Part shown: positions 18,651-32,100 of the stretch, piece after piece
Layout: each line of letters begins with the position of its first letter
Numbering within the stretch: position 1 is the stretch's first letter
Assembly (NCBI RefSeq): GCF_051020765.1
Contig: NW_027469320.1
Coordinates: forward strand, 152,090-216,089
Origin: Lasioglossum baleicum
Lineage: Eukaryota; Arthropoda; Insecta; Hymenoptera; Halictidae
Direction of reading: 5' to 3'
DNA: 64,000 bases
Program-made: the position numbers and the translations under genes
Notes under the pieces: generated by a model
What the model saw: only the letters and a program-made list of their open reading frames with translations
What the model was told of the DNA's origin: nothing
Databases searched by the model: none

Positions 18651-21600
18651 GAAAACTCCGATTCGGCAAGCACGATCACCCTTTATTCGAGCTTATGTCA
18701 GATTCGACGATTCTTCGTTTGAGAAGTGTATTTCTGTGCGGAATCGCTGTTTCGCGCGCTAGATCAGTGCATTTGAATGCAAGTATGAGAAATTGGAATA
18801 GAAACTCCGACCCGGCAATAACGATCACGATTTATTCGAGCTCATGTCAGATTCGACGATTCTTCGTTTCAGAAGTGTATTTCTGTGCGGAATCGCTGTT
18901 TCGCGTGCTATATCAGTGCATTTGCATGCAAGTATGCGAAATTGGAATAGAAACTCCGACCCGGCATGCACGATCACAATTTATTCGAGCCTATGTCAGA
19001 TTCGACGATTCTTCGTTTCAGAAGTGTTTTTCTGTGCGGAATCGCTGTTTCGCGTGATAGATCAGTGCATTTGCATGCAAATATACGAAATTGGCACGAA
19101 AACTCCGATTCGGCAAGCACGATCACGATTTATTCGAGCTTATGTCAGATTCGACGATTATTCGCTTCACAAATAAATTTCTGTACGGAATGGCTGTTTA
19201 GCGTGCTAGATCAGTGCATTTGTATGCAAATATGCGAAATTGGTACGGAAACTCCGATTCGGGAAGCACGCTCACCCTTTATTCGAGCTTATGTCAGATT
19301 CGACGATTCTTCGTTTGAGAAGTGTATTTCTGTGCGGAATCGCCGTTTCGCGCGCTAGATCAGTGCATTTGCATGCAAGTATGAGAAATTGGAATAGAAA
19401 CTCCGACCCGGCAATCACGATCACGATTTATTCGAGCTTATGTCAGATGCGACGATTCTTCGTTTCAGAAGTGTATTTCTGTGCGGAATCGCTGTTTCGC
19501 GTGCTATATCAGTGCATTTGCATGCAAGTATGCGAAATTGGAATAGAAACTCCGACCCGGCAAGCACGATCACAATTCATTCGAGCCTATGTCAGATTCG
19601 ACGATTCTTCGTTTCAGAAGTGTATTTCTGTGCGGAATTGCTGTTTCGCGTGCTATATCAGTGCATTTGCATGCAAGTATGCGAAATTGGAATAGAAACT
19701 CCGACCCGGCAAGCACGATCACAATTTATTCGAGCCTATGTCAGATTCGACGATTCTTCGTTTCAGAAGTGTATTTCTGTGCGGAATCGCTGTTTCGCGT
19801 GCTATATCAGTTCATTTGCATGCAAGTATGCGAAATTGGAATAGAAACTCCGACCCGGCAAGCACGATCACAATTTATTCGAGCCTATGTCAGATTCGAC
19901 GATTCTTCGTTTCAGAAGGGTTTTTCTGTGCGGAATCGCTGTTTCGCGTGATAGATCAGTGCATTTGCATGCAAATATGCGAAATTGGCACGAAAACTCC
20001 GATTCGGCAAGCACGATCACGATTTATTCGAGCTTATGTCAGATTCGACGATTATTCGCTTCACAAATAAATTTCTGTACGGAATCGCTGTTTAGCGTGC
20101 TAGATCAGTGCATTTGTATGCAAATATGCGAAATTGGTACGAAAACTCTGATTCGGCAAGCACGATCACCCTTTATTCGAGCCTATGTCAGATTCGACGA
20201 TTCTTCGTTTGAGAAGTGTATTTCTGTGCGGAATCGCTGTTTCGCGCGCTAGATCAGTGCATTTGAATGCAAGTATGAGAAATTGGAATAGAAACTCCGA
20301 CCCGGCAATCACGATCACGATTTATTCGAGCTCATGTCAGATTCGACGATTCTTCGTTTCAGAAGTGTATTTCTGTGCGGAATCGCTGTTTCGCGTGCTA
20401 TATCAGTGCATCTGCATGCAAGTATGCGAAATTGGAATAGAAACTCCGACCCGGCATGCACGATCACAATTTATTCAAGCCTATGTCAGATTCGACGATT
20501 CTTCGTTTCAGAATTGTATTTCTGTGCGGAATCGCTGTTTCGCGTGATAGATCAGTGCATTTGCATGCAAATATGCGAAATTGGTACGAAAACTCCGATT
20601 CGGCAAGCACGATCACCCTTTATTCGAGCTTATGTCAGATTCGACGATTCTTCGTTTGAGAAATGTATTTCTGTGCGGAATCGCTGTTTCGGGCGCTAGA
20701 TCAGTGCATTTGAATGCAAGTATGAGAAATTGGAATAGAAACTCCGACCCGGCAATCACGATCACGATTTATTCGAGCTCATGTCAGATTCGACGATTCT
20801 TCGTTTCAGAAGTGTATTTCTGTGCGGAATCGCTATTTCGCGTGATAGATCAGTGCATTTTCATGCAAATATGCGAAATTGGCACGAAAACTCCGATTCG
20901 GCAAGCACGATCACGATTTATTCGAGTTTATGTCAGATTCGACGATTCTTCGTTTCACAAATGAATTTCTGTGCGGAATCGCTGTTTCGCGTGCTAGATC
21001 AGTGCAATTGCATGCAAATATGCGTAATTGGCACAGAAACTCCGACAATGCAAGCACGATCACGATTTATTCGAGCTTATGTCAGATTCGACGACTATTC
21101 GTTTCACAAATGAATTTCTGTACGGAATCGCTGTTTAGCGTGCTAGATCAGTGCATTTGTATGCAAATATGCGAAATTGGTACGGAAACTCCGTTCCGGC
21201 AAGCACGATCACCCTTTATTCGAGCTTATGTCAGATTCGACGATTCTTCGTTTCAGAAGTGTATTTCTGTGCGGAATCGCTGTTTCGCGTGCTATATCTG
21301 TGCATTTGCATGCAAGTATGCGAAATTGGAATAGAAACTCCGACCCGGCAAGCACGATCACAATTTATTCGAGCTTATGTCAGATTCGACGATTCTTCGT
21401 TTCAGAAGTGTATTTCTGTGCGGAATCGCTGTTTCGCGTGATAGATCAGTGCATTTGCATGCAAATATGCGAAGTTGGCACGAAAACTCCGATTCGGCAA
21501 GCACGGTCACGATTTATTCGATCTTATGTCAGATTCGACGATTATTCGCTTCACAAATAAATTTCTGTACGGAATCGCTGTTTAGCGTGCTAGATCAGTG
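14310..21600 (+). repeat. 32-monomer-offset duplication (4768 bp)
   Basis: About 14.31-16.83 kb matches 19.08-21.60 kb. Marked by the CGGGAAGCACGCTC monomer, the GAAGGGTTTTTC monomer, the GAATTGTATTTC monomer and the CGACAATGCAAG monomer, in the same order. Confidence 0.85.
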
Positions 21601-24600
21601 CATTTGTATGCAAATATGCGAAATTGGTACGAAAACTCCGATTCGGCAAGCACGATCACCCTTTATTCGAGCTTATGTCAGATTCGACGATTCTTCGTTT
21701 GAGAAATGTATTTCTGTGCGGAATCGCTGTTTCGGGCGCTAGATCAGTGCATTTGAATGCAAGTATGAGAAATTGGAATAGAAACTCCGACCCGGCAATC
21801 ACGATCACGATTTATTCGAGCTCATGTCAGATTCGACGATTCTTCGTTTCAGAATTGTATTTCTGTGCGGAATCGCTGTTTCGCGTGATAGATCAGTGCA
21901 TTTGCATGCAAATATGCGAAATTGGTACGAAAACTCCGATTCGGCAAGCACGATCACCCTTTATTCGAGCTTATGTCAGATTCGACGATTCTTCGTTTGA
22001 GAAATGTATTTCTGTGCGGAATCGCTGTTTCGGGCGCTAGATCAGTGCATTTGAATGCAAGTATGAGAAATTGGAATAGAAACTCCGACCCGGCAATCAC
22101 GATCACGATTTATTCGAGCTCATGTCAGATTCGACGATTCTTCGTTTCAGAAGTGTATTTCTGTGCGGAATTGCTGTTTCGCGTGCTATATCAGTGCATT
22201 TGCATGCAAGTATGCGAAATTGGAATAGAAACTCCGACCCGGCAAGCACGATCACAATTTATTCGAGCCTATGTCAGATTCGACGATTCTTCGTTTCAGA
22301 AGTGTATTTCTGTGCGGAATCGCTGTTTCGCGTGCTATATCAGTTCATTTGCATGCAAGTATGCGAAATTGGAATAGAAACTCCGACCCGGCAAGCACGA
22401 TCACAATTTATTCGAGCCTATGTCAGATTCGACGATTCTTCGTTTCAGAAGTGTATTTCTGTGCGGAATCGCTGTTTCGCGTGCTATATCAGTGCATTTG
22501 CATGCAAGTATGCGAAATTGGAATAGAAACTCCGACCCGGCAAGCACGATCACAATTCATTCGAGCCTATGTCAGATTCGACGATTCTTCGTTTCAGAAG
22601 TGTATTTCTGTGCGGAATTGCTGTTTCGCGTGCTATATCAGTGCATTTGCATGCAAGTATGCGAAATTGGAATAGAAACTCCGACCCGGCAAGCACGATC
22701 ACAATTTATTCGAGCCTATGTCAGATTCGACGATTCTTCGTTTCAGAAGTGTATTTCTGTGCGGAATCGCTGTTTCGCGTGCTATATCAGTTCATTTGCA
22801 TGCAAGTATGCGAAATTGGAATAGAAACTCCGACCCGGCAAGCACGATCACAATTTATTCGAGCCTATGTCAGATTCGACGATTCTTCGTTTCAGAAGGG
22901 TTTTTCTGTGCGGAATCGCTGTTTCGCGTGATAGATCAGTGCATTTGCATGCAAATATGCGAAATTGGCACGAAAACTCCGATTCGGCAAGCACGATCAC
23001 GATTTATTCGAGCTTATGTCAGATTCGACGATTATTCGCTTCACAAATAAATTTCTGTACGGAATCGCTGTTTAGCGTGCTAGATCAGTGCATTTGTATG
23101 CAAATATGCGAAATTGGTACGAAAACTCTGATTCGGCAAGCACGATCACCCTTTATTCGAGCCTATGTCAGATTCGACGATTCTTCGTTTGAGAAGTGTA
23201 TTTCTGTGCGGAATCGCTGTTTCGCGCGCTAGATCAGTGCATTTGAATGCAAGTATGAGAAATTGGAATAGAAACTCCGACCCGGCAATCACGATCACGA
23301 TTTATTCGAGCTCATGTCAGATTCGACGATTCTTCGTTTCAGAAGTGTATTTCTGTGCGGAATCGCTGTTTCGCGTGCTATATCAGTGCATCTGCATGCA
23401 AGTATGCGAAATTGGAATAGAAACTCCGACCCGGCATGCACGATCACAATTTATTCAAGCCTATGTCAGATTCGACGATTCTTCGTTTCAGAATTGTATT
23501 TCTGTGCGGAATCGCTGTTTCGCGTGATAGATCAGTGCATTTGCATGCAAATATGCGAAATTGGTACGAAAACTCCGATTCGGCAAGCACGATCACCCTT
23601 TATTCGAGCTTATGTCAGATTCGACGATTCTTCGTTTGAGAAATGTATTTCTGTGCGGAATCGCTGTTTCGGGCGCTAGATCAGTGCATTTGAATGCAAG
23701 TATGAGAAATTGGAATAGAAACTCCGACCCGGCAATCACGATCACGATTTATTCGAGCTCATGTCAGATTCGACGATTCTTCGTTTCAGAAGTGTATTTC
23801 TGTGCGGAATCGCTATTTCGCGTGATAGATCAGTGCATTTTCATGCAAATATGCGAAATTGGCACGAAAACTCCGATTCGGCAAGCACGATCACGATTTA
23901 TTCGAGTTTATGTCAGATTCGACGATTCTTCGTTTCACAAATGAATTTCTGTGCGGAATCGCTGTTTCGCGTGCTAGATCAGTGCAATTGCATGCAAATA
24001 TGCGTAATTGGCACAGAAACTCCGACAATGCAAGCACGATCACGATTTATTCGAGCTTATGTCAGATTCGACGACTATTCGTTTCACAAATGAATTTCTG
24101 TACGGAATCGCTGTTTAGCGTGCTAGATCAGTGCATTTGTATGCAAATATGCGAAATTGGTACGGAAACTCCGTTCCGGCAAGCACGATCACCCTTTATT
24201 CGAGCTTATGTCAGATTCGACGATTCTTCGTTTCAGAAGTGTATTTCTGTGCGGAATCGCTGTTTCGCGTGCTATATCTGTGCATTTGCATGCAAGTATG
24301 CGAAATTGGAATAGAAACTCCGACCCGGCAAGCACGATCACAATTTATTCGAGCTTATGTCAGATTCGACGATTCTTCGTTTCAGAAGTGTATTTCTGTG
24401 CGGAATCGCTGTTTCGCGTGATAGATCAGTGCATTTGCATGCAAATATGCGAAGTTGGCACGAAAACTCCGATTCGGCAAGCACGGTCACGATTTATTCG
24501 ATCTTATGTCAGATTCGACGATTATTCGCTTCACAAATAAATTTCTGTACGGAATCGCTGTTTAGCGTGCTAGATCAGTGCATTTGTATGCAAATATGCG

Positions 24601-24680
24601 AAATTGGTACGAAAACTCCGATTCGGCAAGCACGATCACCCTTTATTCGAGCTTATGTCAGATTCGACGATTCTTCGTTT
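19420..24680 (+). repeat. 20-monomer-offset duplication (2980 bp)
   Basis: About 19.42-21.70 kb recurs at 22.40-24.68 kb with the same monomer order. It is close to a tandem higher-order repeat, separated by a short two-monomer expansion around 21.6-22.1 kb (TTTCGGGCGC with GAGAAATGTATT, offset 298). Confidence 0.85.
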
Positions 24681-27600
24681 GAGAAGTGTATTTCTGTGCG
24701 GAATCGCTGTTTCGCGCGGAAGATCAGTGCATTTGAATGCAAGTATGAGAAATTGGAATAGAAACTCCGACCCGGCAATCACGATCACGATTTATTCGAG
24801 CTCATGTCAGATTCGACGATTCTTCGTTTCAGAAGTGTATTTCTGTGCGGAATCGCTGTTTCGCGTGATAGATCAGTGCATTTGCATGCAAATATGCGAA
24901 ATTGGAATAGAAACTCCGACCCGACAAGCACGATCACAATTTATTCGAGCCTATGTCAGATTCGACGATTCTTCGTTTCAGAAGTGTATTTCTGTGCGGA
25001 ATCGCTGTTTCGCGCGGAAGATCAGTGCATTTGAATGCAAGTATGCGAAATTGGAATAGAAACTCCGACCCGACAAGCACGATCACAATTTATTCGAGCC
25101 TATGTCAGATTCGACGATTCTTCGTTTCAGAAGTGTATTTCTGTGCGCAATCGCTGTTTCGCGTGATAGATCAGTGCATTTGCATGCAAATATGCGAAAT
25201 TGGCACGAAAACTCCGATTCGGCAAGCACGATCACGATTTATTCGAGCTTATGTCAGATTCGACGATTATTCGCTTCACAAATAAATTTCTGTACGGAAT
25301 CGCTGTTTAGCGTGCTAGATCAGTGCATTTGTATGCAAATATGCGAAATTGGCACAGAAACTCCGACAAGGCAAGCAGGATCACGTATTTATTCGAGCTT
25401 ATGTCAGATTCGACGATTATTCGTTTCACAAATGAATTTCTGTACGGAATTGCTATTTAGCGTGCTAGATCAGTGCATTTGTATGCAAATATGAGAAATT
25501 GGAATAGAAACTCCGACCCGGCAATCACGATCACGATTTATTCGAGCTCATGTCAGATTCGACGATTCTTCGTTTCAGAAGTGTATTTCTGTGCGGAATC
25601 GCTGTTTCGCGTGCTATATCAGTGCATTTGCATGCAAGTATGCGAAATTGGAATAGAAACTCCGACCCGGCATGCACGATCACAATTTATTCGAGCCTAT
25701 GTCAGATTCGACGATTCTTCGTTTCAGAAGTGTATTTCTGTGCGGAATCGCTGTTTCGCGTGATAGATCAGTGCATTTGCATGCAAATATGCGAAATTGG
25801 CACGAAAACTCCGATTCGGCAAGCACGATCACGATTTATTCGAGCTTATGTCAGATTCGACGATTATTCGCTTCACAAATACATTTCTGTACGGAATCGC
25901 TGTTTAGCGTGCTAGATCAGTGCATTTGTATGCAATTATGCGAAATTGGCACAGAAACTCCGACAAGGCAAGCAGGATCACGTATTTATTCGAGCTTATG
26001 TCAGATTCGACGATTATTCGTTTCACAAATGAATTTCTGTACGGAATCGCTGTTTAGCGTGCTAGATCAGTGCATTTGTATGCAAATATGCGAAATTGGT
26101 ACGGAAACTCCGATTCGGCAAGCACGATCACGATTTATTCGAGCTTATGTCAGATTCGACGATTCTTCGTTTCAGAAGTGTATTTCTGTGCGGAATCGCT
26201 GTTTCGCGCGCTAGATCAGTGCATTTGCATGCAAGTATGAGAAATTGGAATAGAAACTCCGACCCGGCAATCACGATCACGATTTATTCGAGCTCATGTC
26301 AGATTCGACGATTCTTCGTTTCAGAAGTGTATTTCTGTGCGGAATCGCTGTTTCGCGTGCTATATCAGTGCATTTGCATGCAAGTATGCGAAATTGGAAT
26401 AGAAACTCCGACCCGGCAAGCACGATCACAATTCATTCGAGCCTATGTCAGATTCGACGATTCTTCGTTTCAGAAGTGTATTTCTGTGCGGAATTGCTGT
26501 TTCGCGTGCTATATCAGTGCATTTGCATGCAAGTATGCGAAATTGGAATAGAAACTCCGACCCGGCAAGCACGATCACAATTTATTCGAGCCTATGTCAG
26601 ATTCGACGATTCTTCGTTTCAGAAGTGTATTTCTGTGCGGAATCGCTGTTTCGCGTGCTATATCAGTTCATTTGCATGCAAGTATGCGAAATTGGAATAG
26701 AAACTCCGACCCGGCAAGCACGATCACAATTTATTCGAGCCTATGTCAGATTCGACGATTCTTCGTTTCAGAAGGGTTTTTCTGTGCGGAATCGCTGTTT
26801 CGCGTGATAGATCAGTGCATTTGCATGCAAATATGCGAAATTGGCACGAAAACTCCGATTCGGCAAGCACGATCACGATTTATTCGAGCTTATGTCAGAT
26901 TCGACGATTATTCGCTTCACAAATAAATTTCTGTACGGAATCGCTGTTTAGCGTGCTAGATCAGTGCATTTGTATGCAAATATGCGAAATTGGTACGAAA
27001 ACTCTGATTCGGCAAGCAGGATCACCCTTTATTCGAGCTTATGTCAGATTCGACGATTCTTCGTTTGAGAAGTGTATTTCTGTGCGGAATCGCTGTTTCG
27101 CGCGCTAGATCAGTGCATTTGAATGCAAGTATGAGAAATTGGAATAGAAACTCCGACCCGGCAATCACGATCACGATTTATTCGAGCTCATGTCAGATTC
27201 GACGATTCTTCGTTTCAGAAGTGTATTTCTGTGCGGAATCGCTGTTTCGCGTGCTATATCAGTGCATCTGCATGCAAGTATGCGAAATTGGAATAGAAAC
27301 TCCGACCCGGCATGCACGATCACAATTTATTCGAGCCTATGTCAGATTCGACGATTCTTCGTTTCAGAATTGTATTTCTGTGCGGAATCGCTGTTTCGCG
27401 TGATAGATCAGTGCATTTGCATGCAAATATGCGAAATTGGTACGAAAACTCCGATTCGGCAAGCACGATCACGATTTATTCGAGTTTATGTCAGATTCGA
27501 CGATTCTTCGTTTCACAAATGAATTTCTGTGCGGAATCGCTGTTTCGCGTGCTAGATCAGTGCAATTGCATGCAAATATGCGTAATTGGCACAGAAACTC

Positions 27601-29119
27601 CGACAATGCAAGCACGATCACGATTTATTCGAGCTTATGTCAGATTCGACGACTATTCGTTTCACAAATGAATTTCTGTACGGAATCGCTGTTTAGCGTG
27701 CTAGATCAGTGCATTTGTATGCAAATATGCGAAATTGGTACGGAAACTCCGTTCCGGCAAGCACGATCACCCTTTATTCGAGCTTATGTCAGATTCGACG
27801 ATTCTTCGTTTCAGAAGTGTATTTCTGTGCGGAATCGCTGTTTCGCGTGCTATATCTGTGCATTTGCATGCAAGTATGCGAAATTGGAATAGAAACTCCG
27901 ACCCGGCAAGCACGATCACAATTTATTCGAGCCTATGTCAGATTCGACGATTCTTCGTTTCAGAAGTGTATTTCTGTGCGGAATCGCTGTTTCGCGTGAT
28001 AGATCAGTGCATTTGCATGCAAATATGCGAAGTTGGCACGAAAACTCCGATTCGGCAAGCACGGTCACGATTTATTCGAGCTTATGTCAGATTCGACCAT
28101 TATTCGCTTCACAAATAAATTTCTGTACGGAATCGCTGTTTAGCGTGCTAGATCAGTGCATTTGTATGCAATTATGCGAAATTGGCACAGAAACTCCGAC
28201 AAGGCAAGCAGGATCACGTATTTATTCGAGCTTATGTCAGATTCGACGATTATTCGTTTCACAAATGAATTTCTGTACGGAATCGCTATTTAGCGTGCTA
28301 GATCAGTGCATTTGTATGCAAATATGAGAAATTGGAATAGAAACTCCGACCCGGCAATCACGATCACGATTTATTCGAGCTCATGTCAGATTCGACGATT
28401 CTTCGTTTCAGAAGTGTATTTCTGTGCGGAATCGCTGTTTCGCGTGCTATATCAGTGCATTTGCATGCAAGTATGCGAAATTGGAATAGAAACTCCGACC
28501 CGGCATGCACGATCACAATTTATTCGAGCCTATGTCAGATTCGACGATTCTTCGTTTCAGAAGTGTATTTCTGTGCGGAATCGCTGTTTCGCGTGATAGA
28601 TCAGTGCATTTGCATGCAAATATGCGAAATTGGCACGAAAACTCCGATTCGGCAAGCACGATCACGATTTATTCGAGCTTATGTCAGATTCGACGATTAT
28701 TCGCTTCACAAATAAATTTCTGTACGGAATCGCTGTTTAGCGTGCTAGATCTGTGCATTTGTATGCAAATATGCGAAATTGGTACGGAAACTCCGATTCG
28801 GCAAGCACGCTCACCCTTTATTCGAGCTTATGTCAGATTCGACGATTCTTCGTTTGAGAAGTGTATTTCTGTGCGGAATCGCTGTTTCGCGCGCTAGATC
28901 AGTGCATTTGCATGCAAGTATGAGAAATTGGAATAGAAACTCCGACCCGGCAATCACGATCACGATTTATTCGAGCTTATGTCAGATTCGACGATTCTTC
29001 GTTTCAGAAGTGTATTTCTGTGCGGAATCGCTGTTTCGCGTGCTATATCAGTGCATTTGCATGCAAGTATGCGAAATTGGAATAGAAACTCCGTCCCGGC
29101 AAGCACGATCACAATTTAT

Positions 29120-32100
29120 TCGAGCCTATGTCAGATTCGACGATTCTTCGTTTCAGAAGTGTATTTCTGTGCGGAATTGCTGTTTCGCGTGCTATATCAG
29201 TGCATTTGCATGCAAGTATGCGAAATTGGAATAGAAACTCCGACCCGGCAAGCACGATCACAATTTATTCGAGCCTATGTCAGATTCGACGATTCTTCGT
29301 TTCAGAAGTGTATTTCTGTGCAGAATCGCTGTTTCGCACGCTAGATCAGTGCATTTGCATGCAAGTATGAGAAATTGGAATAGAAACTCCGACCCGGCAA
29401 TCACGATCACGATTTATTCGAGCTTATGTCAGATTCGACGATTCTTCGTTTCAGAAGTGTATTTCTGTGCGGAATCGCTGTTTCGCGTGCTATATCAGTT
29501 CATTTGCATGCAAGTATGCGAAATTGGAATAGAAACTCCGACCCGACAAGCACGATCACAATTTATTCGAGCCTATGTCAGATTCGACGATTCTTCGTTT
29601 CAGAAGTGTATTTCTGTGCGGAATCGCTGTTTCGCGCGCTAGATCAGTGCATTTGCATGCAAGTATGAGAAATTGGAATAGAAACTCCGACCCGGCAATC
29701 ACGATCACGATTTATTCGAGCTCATGTCAGATTCGACGATTCTTCGTTTCAGAAGTGTATTTCTGTGCGGAATCGCTGTTTCGCGTTCTATATCAGTGCA
29801 TTTGCATGCAAGTATGCGAAATTGGAATAGAAACTCCGACCCGGCATGCACGATCACAATTTATTCGAGCCTATGTCAGATTCGACGATTCTTCGTTTCA
29901 GAAGTGTATTTCTGTGCGGAATCGCTGTTTCGCGTGATAGATCAGTGCATTTGCATGCAAATATGCGAAATTGGCACGAAAACTCCGATTCGGCATGCAC
30001 GATCACGATTTATTCGAGCTTATGTCAGATTCGACGATTATTCGCTTCACAAATAAATTTCTGTACGGAATCGCTGTTTAGCGTGCTAGATCAGTGCATT
30101 TGTATGCAAATATGCGAAATTGGTACGGAAACTCCGATTCGGCAAGCACGCTCACCCTTTATTCGAGCTTATGTCAGATTCGACGATTCTTCGTTTCAGA
30201 ATTGTATTTCTGTGCGGAATCGCTGTTTCGCGCGCTAGATCAGTGCATTTGCATGCAAGTATGAGAAATTGGAATAGAAACTCCGACCCGGCAATCACGA
30301 TCACGATTTATTCGAGCTTATGTCAGATTCGACGATTCTTCGTTTCAGAAGTGTATTTCTGTGCGGAATCGCTGTTTCGCGTGCTATATCAGTGCATTTG
30401 CATGCAAGTATGCGAAATTGGAATAGAAACTCCGACCCGGCAAGCACGATCACAATTTATTCGAGCCTATGTCAGATTCGACGATTCTTCGTTTCAGAAG
30501 TGTATTTCTGTGCGGAATTGCTGTTTCGCGTGCTATATCAGTGCATTTGCATGCAAGTATGCGAAATTGGAATAGAAACTCCGACCCGGCAAGCACGATC
30601 ACAATTTATTCGAGCCTATGTCAGATTCGACGATTCTTCGTTTCAGAAGTGTATTTCTGTGCAGAATCGCTGTTTCGCACGCTAGATCAGTGCATTTGCA
30701 TGCAAGTATGAGAAATTGGAATAGAAACTCCGACCCGGCAATCACGATCACGATTTATTCGAGCTCATGTCAGATTCGACGATTCTTCGTTTCAGAAGTG
30801 TATTTCTGTGCGGAATCGCTGTTTCGCGTTCTATATCAGTGCATTTGCATGCAAGTATGCGAAATTGGAATAGAAACTCCGACCCGACAAGCACGATCAC
30901 AATTTATTCGAGCCTATGTCAGATTCGACGATTCTTCGTTTCAGAAGTGTATTTCTGTGCGCAATCGCTGTTTCGCGTGATAGATCAGTGCATTTGCATG
31001 CAAATATGCGAAATTGGCACGAAAACTCCGATTCGGCAAGCACGATCACGATTTATTCGAGCTTATGTCAGATTCGACGATTATTCGCTTCACAAATAAA
31101 TTTCTGTACGGAATCGCTATTTAGCGTGCTAGATCAGTGCATTTGTATGCAAATATGCGAAATTGGCACAGAAACTCCGACAAGGCAAGCAGGATCACGT
31201 ATTTATTCGAGCTTATGTCAGATTCGACGATTATTCGTTTCACAAATGAATTTCTGTACGGAATCGCTATTTAGCGTGCTAGATCAGTGCATTTGTATGC
31301 AAATATGACAAATTGGAATAGAAACTCCGACCCGGCAATCACGATCACGATTTATTCGAGCTCATGTCAGATTCGACGATTCTTCGTTTCAGAAGTGTAT
31401 TTCTGTGCGGAATCGCTGTTTCGCGTGCTATATCAGTGCATTTGCATGCAAGTATGCGAAATTGGAATAGAAACTCCGACCCGGCATGCACGATCACAAT
31501 TTATTCGAGCCTATGTCAGATTCGACGATTCTTCGTTTCAGAAGTGTATTTCTGTGCGGAATCGCTGTTTCGCGTGATAGATCAGTGCATTTGCATGCAA
31601 ATATGCGAAATTGGCACGAAAACTCCGATTCGGCAAGCACGATCACGATTTATTCGAGCTTATGTCAGATTCGACGATTATTCGCTTCACAAATAAATTT
31701 CTGTACGGAATCGCTGTTTAGCGTGCTAGATCTGTGCATTTGTATGCAAATATGCGAAATTGGTACGGAAACTCCGATTCGGCAAGCACGCTCACCCTTT
31801 ATTCGAGCTTATGTCAGATTCGACGATTCTTCGTTTGAGAAGTGTATTTCTGTGCGGAATCGCTGTTTCGCGCGCTAGATCAGTGCATTTGCATGCAAGT
31901 ATGAGAAATTGGAATAGAAACTCCGACCCGGCAATCACGATCACGATTTATTCGAGCTTATGTCAGATTCGACGATTCTTCGTTTCAGAAGTGTATTTCT
32001 GTGCGGAATCGCTGTTTCGCGTGCTATATCAGTGCATTTGCATGCAAGTATGCGAAATTGGAATAGAAACTCCGACCCGGCAAGCACGATCACAATTTAT

